Source: Phycisphaeraceae bacterium (GTDB lineage Bacteria > Planctomycetota > Phycisphaerae > Phycisphaerales > Phycisphaeraceae). Taken from it: a stretch of 5,508 nt of DNA. The number at the start of each line of letters is the position of its first letter. Position 1 is the stretch's first letter. Under the pieces are notes generated by a model. It was not told where the DNA came from. It worked only from the letters and a program-made list of their open reading frames with translations, and ran no database searches. The position numbers were made by a program, and so were the translations under genes. Shown here piece after piece: positions 1-5,508 of this stretch. Where the stretch lies: assembly GCA_016763955.1 (NCBI GenBank), contig JAESSU010000489.1, positions 1-5,508 on the forward strand. Direction: 5' to 3'.

Positions 1-36
1 CTTTTTCTTTCTCGAAGCGGCGCTGTGTCTTGTTTC

Positions 37-40
37 GGAG
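37..40 (+). promoter_or_regulatory. Ribosome binding site deciding the start of the first ABC exporter gene
   Basis: A GGAG core lies 5 bases before the ATG at 46. The alternative in-frame GTG at 25 has no comparable purine-rich site at a good distance. This favours the ATG, which shortens the protein by 7 residues to 1016. Independent support is that, numbered from this ATG, the conserved Arg of the second cNBD is residue 223, the same number as in the homologous N-terminal region of the gene starting at 4639. Confidence 0.6.
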
Positions 41-45
41 TTTGT

Positions 46-3000
46 ATGGCTGTTCTGGATATCTCCAAAATTCTTCGTGAAGATGCGCTTTTTTCAGGTT
101 TACCTGATCATTCAACCGTATCCATAGTTGAAAATATTGAGATTATCAATTTCAAGCTTGGCGAAATCATTCTGCAAAAGGATGATCCTGGGCAAGGGTA
201 TTATATTGTCCACAAAGGCAAAGTCCGCATAGTTGATGATACCGTAGAAGGTCGCCCCGTAACATTGGCATTGCTGAAGGCCGGTGTGGGCTTTGGTGAA
301 AGGTCTTTGTTTTTTAACCAGCCTGTATCGGCAACAGTTCGCTCTGCGGCAAAGACCATCGTGCTCAAACTCGGACGAGAAGACTTCGCCCGTCTGATTG
401 AAGACGATCCATCCATTGGCGAGCAAATCCACCGGACTCAAGAACGTCAAACAGAATATGCATTTCTCAAAACCCAACACCTGATTGCATGTCTATCGCC
501 AGCACAGACAGAACAGTTGGTGTCTAAAATCGAACGCATCGACTTGAACGAAGGTGAGCAGGTGTTCGCTGAAGGCGATGCGCCTGAGGCCTTATACTTG
601 GTTCGCGAAGGAAATGTCAGACTTATCAAAAGCAGCCTCAATGATCGGTTGTTAGGGGTGCGCCGTGAGGGCGATGCCATTGGCGAAATGTCCCTGATGA
701 ACGATGAACCGCGTCGTGAAACAGCCATTGCCGGCGAAGGTGGCGCATGTCTGATGCGTCTTTCCGTGAATGACTTTAAAGAAGTTGCCGGTGATAGTGA
801 TGCCGTGAATGAAGCCATTGCTAATTATGCGCGCCATCAGGTTTTGCAACGCGAAGTGATTTTAGCGCAAAAAGATGATGATGCTAGGGATAAGCCTGCA
901 GAAGAGATCCGCGTTCTTTTGCATCGCGGGATGATCAAATCTTCCGGCTTGTTTGGACAAAATTATCCGTTGAGCGTCACCGAACAATCCAATCTTGCGG
1001 GTATTGCCTGTCTAGACATGGCAGCCCGCTTTTACAAACGCTACGCTCCCACGGATGCTCTGGCTGAACAACAGACCATTAGTGGCCATCATGACGATCT
1101 GTACTCCATAGGCCAAAAGGCGGAAACCCTAGGGTTAATGAGCCGTTTGGTGACTTTGGGGGCAGAAAGTATCGATGCCATGGCGACCCCTGCTATCTAT
1201 GATGATCCTGAATCTGGGCTGTGTGTGATCTATGGCATTACTAAGAAACACTTGCTAATTGCCGACCCCACTCGGGGGCTGACAACAATTCGACGCGATG
1301 ACTTTTTAGGCCGCTGGAACGGTCAGGCCCTAGTCATTTCCATTGCCCCGGACTTTGGAGCCGTCGGAAAGTCTGCAACAGGCTTGTTCAAACAGTTTAT
1401 TCCGCTATTCGCTCCACACAAGGGCCTGATCCTTCGCATCATTGCGATCACAATGTTGATTCAAGTCGCGGGGATTATTCCAGCATTCTTTACAAAAATT
1501 CTCATTGATAATGTTTTGGTCGTTGGCGATTTGGATTTATTGGTGTTGCTTTTAATCGGCCTTTTGGTGGCGACATTGCTGGTCACCATGGCAGATGCCG
1601 TCAAAGAATTTTTACAAATGCATCTCATGCGGCGGATCACCGCAACGTTGTTCACCCGTTTTTTCGATCATATTTTAGCGTTGCCCATCACCGCCTTAAA
1701 AAAATGGGATACGGGTTCATTGACTTCGCGGTTCGAAGAAAATCAAACCATTCTGGACACCACTACCGATGGAACTATGACCATCGTTATGAACAGCTTT
1801 GGGCTTATCGTCTACACACCTATTTTGTTGGCAATGCAGCCCATGTTGGCAGGAATCACGTTGTTCTTTTGTTTTTGTATTGCAGGCCTAACGATTGCAA
1901 ATGCAAAAAAAATGCGCCGTTTTGAACAATTAGATTTTGACTTGGGCGCAGCCAAGGCATCCCATTTAATTGAAGTGGTCAAAGGTATTAATACGGTTAA
2001 GGCTCTGGGACAAGAGGATGAGTTCATTGAGCGCGGAAAAGGTTTTTTTGCTCGTGAAATGAGCCTTGAGTATGAAAAAGAACGTTTTGACCGGCGCCTG
2101 GAACTTGCCACCGAATTGCTGGAATCCATCAGTAATATCCTGATTCTCAGCATCGGTGCATCCTTAGTTATTGATGGCTCAATGACAGCAGGGTCATTGA
2201 TCGCCTTTACGGGCATTGCGTCAATGGTCACCGGTCCAGTCGAAGAGTTAGCCAGTTTTTATGACGAATACTTAGAGGTGCAGGTCGCACTTGAACGCAT
2301 CAATGACATCCTGAGTGTTCCACGTGAACAAAATGATGGCAACGCTCCCTGCCCGGAATTAACGGGTTCGATTAAATTCGAAGAAGTCTCGTTCAGTTAC
2401 GATCCTGCTGAAGGTACCAACGTCCTTAATAATATCAATTTGGAAATCCAACCCGGACAAAAGGTGGCTTTCGTTGGTCGTAGTGGATCTGGCAAAAGCA
2501 CCTTAGTCAACATGGTGAACCGCCTGTTGACGCCGACAAAAGGGCGGGTGCTGGTTAATGGCATCGACATATCGACATTGGATATTGTGTCATTACGCAA
2601 ACAAATTGGCGTTGTTGAACAGATGCCTTTTATTTTCAGCGGCACCGTGCGCGACAACATCACCATAGCCAATCCGTCTATGTCTTATGAAGCCGTGGTA
2701 TCGGCGGCGACACTTGCCGGAGCACATGATTTTACATCGTTTTTCCCAATGCGCTACGACACGCGCATCGGCGAAGGTGGGCGAAGCCTTTCAGGAGGAC
2801 AAGCACAGCGCTTGATTATTGCCCGTGCGTTGGCCGCATCTCCAAAAATTCTGATTTTGGATGAGGCCACAGCTGCATTGGATACTGAATCAGAAAAAGT
2901 GATCCAAAAAAATCTAGATAAGATCATGCAGGATAGAACGACGCTTGCGATTGCACACCGACTTTCAACGATACAAAATGCAGACCTGATCGTTGTGTTG

Positions 3001-3096
3001 GAAAACGGTGAGATCGCCGAAAAAGGAAGTCATGAAGAATTGATGGAGCGCAAGGGCCTCTATCATTACCTAGTATCGCGAACTGATGATGGATGA
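46..3096 (+). CDS. ABC exporter with two N-terminal cyclic-nucleotide-binding domains and a peptidase-dead C39-like domain
   Basis: This is an inner-membrane ATP-driven exporter of the type 1 secretion / peptide-export class (1016 residues from the ATG at 46; a GTG at 25 would add 7). Domains in order: cNBD 1 (about 14-125), cNBD 2 (about 150-255), a charged linker, a C39-like domain (about 310-440), an exporter membrane domain with about six helices (near 465-482, 496-516, 578-599, 600-620, 695-712, 716-738), and an ATPase domain (about 772-1010). The ATPase motifs are complete: A-loop Tyr785, Walker A GRSGSGKST 811-819, Q-loop Gln859, LSGGQ 915-919, Walker B with Glu940, and switch His971. 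It should therefore hydrolyse ATP. In the C39-like domain the usual DCG motif reads LAG, with Ala318 at the cysteine position, and the histidine position appears to be Cys393; the ADP motif (Asp407) remains. It should not cleave leader peptides, and is more likely a HlyB-type substrate-binding domain. Both cNBDs have altered phosphate-binding cassettes. The adaptor gene follows after 44 bases. The substrate is unknown; RTX-like protein or ribosomal peptide are both possible. Confidence 0.95.
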   Translation: MAVLDISKILREDALFSGLPDHSTVSIVENIEIINFKLGEIILQKDDPGQGYYIVHKGKVRIVDDTVEGRPVTLALLKAGVGFGERSLFFNQPVSATVRSAAKTIVLKLGREDFARLIEDDPSIGEQIHRTQERQTEYAFLKTQHLIACLSPAQTEQLVSKIERIDLNEGEQVFAEGDAPEALYLVREGNVRLIKSSLNDRLLGVRREGDAIGEMSLMNDEPRRETAIAGEGGACLMRLSVNDFKEVAGDSDAVNEAIANYARHQVLQREVILAQKDDDARDKPAEEIRVLLHRGMIKSSGLFGQNYPLSVTEQSNLAGIACLDMAARFYKRYAPTDALAEQQTISGHHDDLYSIGQKAETLGLMSRLVTLGAESIDAMATPAIYDDPESGLCVIYGITKKHLLIADPTRGLTTIRRDDFLGRWNGQALVISIAPDFGAVGKSATGLFKQFIPLFAPHKGLILRIIAITMLIQVAGIIPAFFTKILIDNVLVVGDLDLLVLLLIGLLVATLLVTMADAVKEFLQMHLMRRITATLFTRFFDHILALPITALKKWDTGSLTSRFEENQTILDTTTDGTMTIVMNSFGLIVYTPILLAMQPMLAGITLFFCFCIAGLTIANAKKMRRFEQLDFDLGAAKASHLIEVVKGINTVKALGQEDEFIERGKGFFAREMSLEYEKERFDRRLELATELLESISNILILSIGASLVIDGSMTAGSLIAFTGIASMVTGPVEELASFYDEYLEVQVALERINDILSVPREQNDGNAPCPELTGSIKFEEVSFSYDPAEGTNVLNNINLEIQPGQKVAFVGRSGSGKSTLVNMVNRLLTPTKGRVLVNGIDISTLDIVSLRKQIGVVEQMPFIFSGTVRDNITIANPSMSYEAVVSAATLAGAHDFTSFFPMRYDTRIGEGGRSLSGGQAQRLIIARALAASPKILILDEATAALDTESEKVIQKNLDKIMQDRTTLAIAHRLSTIQNADLIVVLENGEIAEKGSHEELMERKGLYHYLVSRTDDG

Positions 3097-3130
3097 AATG
3101 ATGAAAACGACCTATTGGGAATGCTTGAAA

Positions 3131-3134
3131 AGGA
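3131..3134 (+). promoter_or_regulatory. Ribosome binding site of the HlyD-family adaptor gene
   Basis: An AGGA core lies 6 bases before the ATG at 3141, within the 44-base gap after the upstream ABC gene. The gap shows no hairpin or T-run that would look like a terminator, so read-through from the upstream gene is expected. Confidence 0.6.
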
Positions 3135-3140
3135 AACGCT

Positions 3141-4631
3141 ATGTCCAGTGATGACAATGCGGAACTGCTTGATGCCTCAGGTCAATTCCAGACCCTAGAG
3201 CGCCATGCCGATGACAGCCGTAACAAAGATGCACGGTCTGACCTTATCGAAGCCGTGCCACCGTTGTACATGCGCAGCACCATTTATCTGTTTGTCGCTG
3301 TGATCATTGTCAGCTTACTGCTCACATACATTGCTAAGGTCTATGTCATTATTCCAGCCACAGGCATAATATCACCGGAAAGTCAGAATGTGGTGATTGA
3401 GGCTGAATCTGCGGGCATCGTGACCAAGTTATTGGTCACGCCCGGCGATAATGTCATGCCCGGCCAGATTTTGATGGAATTGCGACAAGATGCAGCAGGT
3501 GTCAATCTGGCCACCTTGCATGATCAGTTGGACATCCACCTGAGCAATCGTGAAAAAGCCCACAAAGCTATCCTAATCGTCAATCAGCTTATTGCCCAAC
3601 CCAACCTCGTCCTTGAGAAATCTCTAGATTTCTTTAAGGATGCAGGTGCTGCAATGGTCTATACGGCGAATTTGAAAACCTCTATGCAGAGGTTGGAGCA
3701 GGCCAGATTGAATTTAAAAAATGATGGTGCAGAACAACAACGTATGATGGCGTCACAAGTCGCGCTACAGCAAACGACCATTGAGAATCTCAAACGCAAT
3801 CAAGCCCCAACTGAAAAATTGATCAAAACTTTAGAAATATCGCTGGCACGCAAACAACAAAATTTGGACCGTAACATTCAATTGGCCCAAGAGCGCGTCA
3901 TCACCGAAACGCAAGTGAGTCAAGCCCGCGACCAGGTTCTAAGTGCACAAAACAACCTCAACCAACAACGTCAGCAATTGGCCCAGCTAAAACTCAGTAT
4001 ATCCCAAGCCTTTGTGGAAATTGGGACACAAAAAAATCAACTCGCAAAACAGAAGAGGGGCCTGAAATCTCAGCTTGAGACGGCGCAACTGTCCTATGAC
4101 AAAGCGATTGCTGATTTGGCTTCGTCCATTGCCACCTTTGAACAAGTATTACAAACCACGGACGCCACAATCGCAGAAGCCCGAGGCAAACTGCGCATGC
4201 AAGAAAACACCATTAACAAACTCACCATCAAAAGCCCCGTTGCAGGTGAGATTACGGCTCTAAACTTCAATTCGGCGGGCCAGTCGGTCGGTGTGGGCGC
4301 GCGCGTTGCGGTGATTATTCCGACGGATGCACGGCCTATCGTAATGGTCACGGTTGCCAACAAGGACATCGCTGGGGTTAAAGAAGGCATCCCAGCCCGT
4401 GTGAAGGTTGACGCCTACCCTTTCCGACAATTCGGAACCGTTGAAGCAACCGTAACACGGGTTTTTCCGTTGGCAGATAAACCCGAATTTGCGGTGCGGT
4501 TAAGACTGTCCAACAACTTTATCATCGCGAATGATCGTCAGGAACCTCTGGAACCGGGTCTGACCGTTGAGGTTGATTTACTGACCGAACGCAAGCGCAT
4601 CCTTGAACTTATCTTTAAGAAAATGAGATAG
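3141..4631 (+). CDS. HlyD-family periplasmic adaptor (membrane fusion protein) with TolC-type tip motif
   Basis: This adaptor links an inner-membrane ABC exporter to an outer-membrane channel (496 residues, full length for the family). It has an acidic cytoplasmic N-terminus (1-45) and one membrane anchor (about 47-65, rich in Val, Ile and Leu). The first half of the lipoyl/barrel-sandwich domain follows (about 70-115, with PGDNVMPGQ). Next is a very Gln-, Lys- and Leu-rich coiled-coil hairpin (about 120-360). The second lipoyl half opens with TIKSPVAGEIT (362-372), and a beta-barrel runs to PGLTVEVDLL (472-481), ending in a short basic tail. Near the middle of the hairpin, Arg244, Leu248 and Thr255 reproduce the R-x3-L-x6-S/T spacing known from the AcrA tip, which contacts TolC; this predicts a TolC-like partner, absent from the window. 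The start has a good AGGA site. The gene sits between two cNBD-containing genes, so it most likely serves the complex they form. RTX, bacteriocin and other adaptors share this fold, so the cargo cannot be read from it. Confidence 0.95.
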   Translation: MSSDDNAELLDASGQFQTLERHADDSRNKDARSDLIEAVPPLYMRSTIYLFVAVIIVSLLLTYIAKVYVIIPATGIISPESQNVVIEAESAGIVTKLLVTPGDNVMPGQILMELRQDAAGVNLATLHDQLDIHLSNREKAHKAILIVNQLIAQPNLVLEKSLDFFKDAGAAMVYTANLKTSMQRLEQARLNLKNDGAEQQRMMASQVALQQTTIENLKRNQAPTEKLIKTLEISLARKQQNLDRNIQLAQERVITETQVSQARDQVLSAQNNLNQQRQQLAQLKLSISQAFVEIGTQKNQLAKQKRGLKSQLETAQLSYDKAIADLASSIATFEQVLQTTDATIAEARGKLRMQENTINKLTIKSPVAGEITALNFNSAGQSVGVGARVAVIIPTDARPIVMVTVANKDIAGVKEGIPARVKVDAYPFRQFGTVEATVTRVFPLADKPEFAVRLRLSNNFIIANDRQEPLEPGLTVEVDLLTERKRILELIFKKMR

Positions 4632-4638
4632 CGCAAAC

Positions 4639-5508
4639 ATGGCAAGTGGGTTTTCAGAACAGTTAGGTCTTCATCCTGATTTCAGGATGCTGTCTGCTGG
4701 CGAGTGCTCTCAGCTCGTGCGTCAGGCCGCATCGATTGAAGTGCGCCCATCTGAAGTCTTAAGAGAAACAACCAGTAAAGCTAAAGGCTTTTATTACATC
4801 CTGTCCGGTTCAGTGGAATTGGTTAGCGAGGGTGCCGAAGGAAACCGCCTGATCATTGACACCCTCCACGAAGGTGCGCTTGAAGGCTGTGATGTTTTTG
4901 ATAAAATGGAACTCAGTTCTTATCGATTGCAGGCTGGGGCAGAGCCCGCGTTGCTGCAATATCTCAGCAAATCAAATATCATGGCATTCCTAATTGCCCA
5001 CCCTGAAATCAAAGAAAAGATTGAGGATGCTCGTCGTCTGCGGGAAGTGCTCGACTTCTTGATTCAGGCAAAAAGCCTAAATGGGATCCCCCGTGAAGGA
5101 TTGGCGTCACTGTCTCGTCACACCATACAAAAAGACGTTTCTGCTGGCACCCAAGTGATTAAACAGGGTGAACATGACGACAGCCTCTTTCTGGTTAAAA
5201 GTGGCTGGTTTGTTGTCACTCGAGATGAAGCCCCCAGTGTTCGCATCGACACACCTGGCCCTGGGGCCATCCTTGGTGAAATTGCCGTCCTGACGGGAGA
5301 CCCCCGCGGGGCAAACGTGATTGCGGGCGAAGATTCTGTGATTTACCACGTGCCAGGTCCGGCCTTTCGAACTTTGATTGAAGAACATAAAGAGCTGTCC
5401 GAAAATCTTACAGCAATGATGCACCAACGCATCCAAGAAAGCGATGAAATCATGGCCAAGGCTGAGGCAAGGGCCAAAGCTGAAGCCGATGAAGTTGTCG
5501 CAAACGAA
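4639..5508 (+). CDS. Tandem cyclic-nucleotide-binding protein, 5' part only; probable N-terminus of a second cNBD-ABC exporter
   Basis: The frame is open for 290 codons from the ATG at 4639 and runs off the right edge, so the gene is incomplete. An in-frame TGA at 4624-4626 makes this ATG the first possible start. It lies 7 bases after the adaptor stop and has no strong ribosome binding site (only GAG about 11 bases upstream), which suggests translational coupling. Two cNBDs are visible (about 10-125 and 145-255). The first has the YYILSGSVELV strand core but a degenerate cassette without the PR motif. The second has a near-canonical cassette: Gly213-Glu214, then DPRGANV with Arg223. After it comes a helix and an Ala/Glu/Lys-rich segment (about 265-290). 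The whole visible stretch aligns nearly gap-free to residues 1 to about 290 of the upstream exporter, including FYYI/YYIV, the inter-domain helix and the HQ...Q...A...A pattern after cNBD 2. By inference a C39-like, membrane and ATPase part follows beyond the window. A stand-alone cyclic-nucleotide sensor for the operon is the alternative. Confidence 0.9.
   Translation, partial: MASGFSEQLGLHPDFRMLSAGECSQLVRQAASIEVRPSEVLRETTSKAKGFYYILSGSVELVSEGAEGNRLIIDTLHEGALEGCDVFDKMELSSYRLQAGAEPALLQYLSKSNIMAFLIAHPEIKEKIEDARRLREVLDFLIQAKSLNGIPREGLASLSRHTIQKDVSAGTQVIKQGEHDDSLFLVKSGWFVVTRDEAPSVRIDTPGPGAILGEIAVLTGDPRGANVIAGEDSVIYHVPGPAFRTLIEEHKELSENLTAMMHQRIQESDEIMAKAEARAKAEADEVVANE

Noticed and set aside
25..45. 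GTG at 25 as the start of the first ABC gene
   Set aside because: There is no good ribosome binding site for it, whereas GGAG at 37-40 is well placed for the ATG at 46; it remains a minor possibility.
112..849. Several reverse-strand open frames of 65-123 codons opposite the cNBD region
   Set aside because: They overlap the clearly conserved cNBD coding sequence, show no recognisable domain, have no ribosome binding site of note and are explained as antisense shadows.
1704..1925. Forward 73-codon frame inside the membrane domain of the exporter
   Set aside because: It is the +1/+2 shadow of the transmembrane coding region; its product is not a recognisable protein, and the main frame is intact on both sides, so it is not a frameshift either.
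1812..2672. Reverse-strand frames of 91 and 139 codons opposite the membrane and ATPase domains
   Set aside because: Low-complexity, basic translations with no domain; the forward strand carries Walker A and other conserved motifs here.
3097..3140. Possible terminator or promoter between genes 1 and 2
   Set aside because: No inverted repeat, T-run or convincing -35/-10 pair can be seen in the 44 bases.
3425..3475. Short local repeat of a GCCCGGC-type word in the adaptor gene
   Set aside because: It encodes the two halves of the PGDNVMPGQ lipoyl-domain turn and is explained by protein sequence; it is not a repeat element.
4075..4390. Overlapping forward (62 codons) and reverse (98 codons) frames within the adaptor gene
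   Set aside because: They lie entirely inside the coiled-coil and lipoyl coding sequence of the adaptor and have no independent support.
5107..5436. Reverse 109-codon frame opposite the second cNBD of gene 3
   Set aside because: The forward frame encodes a near-canonical cyclic-nucleotide cassette here; the reverse product resembles nothing recognisable.

Overview
The window holds three same-strand genes that read as one operon for a cyclic-nucleotide-gated, type-1-secretion-like export machine. Gene 1 (46-3096) is an ABC exporter with two N-terminal cyclic-nucleotide-binding domains (cNBDs), a C39-peptidase-like domain that has lost its catalytic cysteine and probably its histidine, a six-helix membrane domain and an intact ATPase domain. 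Gene 2 (3141-4631) is a HlyD-family periplasmic adaptor with a long coiled-coil hairpin carrying an R-x3-L-x6-T tip motif of the kind used to dock to TolC. Gene 3 (4639 to the right edge, incomplete) again starts with two cNBDs. They align almost without gaps to the N-terminal part of gene 1, so gene 3 is probably the N-terminal part of a second exporter subunit.

The organism is Gram-negative, because a HlyD adaptor with a TolC-type tip motif implies an outer membrane. Base composition looks close to 50% GC by eye. The architecture would fit an alphaproteobacterium or another environmental proteobacterium, but no rRNA or lineage marker is present, so the taxonomy is a low-confidence guess.

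Layout: 1-45 is a short leader with a GGAG ribosome binding site. Gene 1 is followed by a 44-base gap containing the ribosome binding site of gene 2. Only 7 bases separate genes 2 and 3. No terminator, RNA gene, mobile element, CRISPR array or long intergenic stretch is visible. The reverse-strand reading frames are shadows of these genes.

Working model (inference): the two cNBD-ABC proteins form the inner-membrane ATPase/permease, perhaps as a heterodimer, and gene 2 links it to an outer-membrane TolC-like channel encoded elsewhere. The C39-like domain, which cannot cut a leader peptide, would hold or guide the substrate. The cNBDs would make export respond to cAMP, cGMP or another small ligand. 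The order ABC-HlyD-(ABC) recalls the two-ABC-plus-HlyD sets of NHLM-type peptide export systems, but no substrate gene lies in the window.
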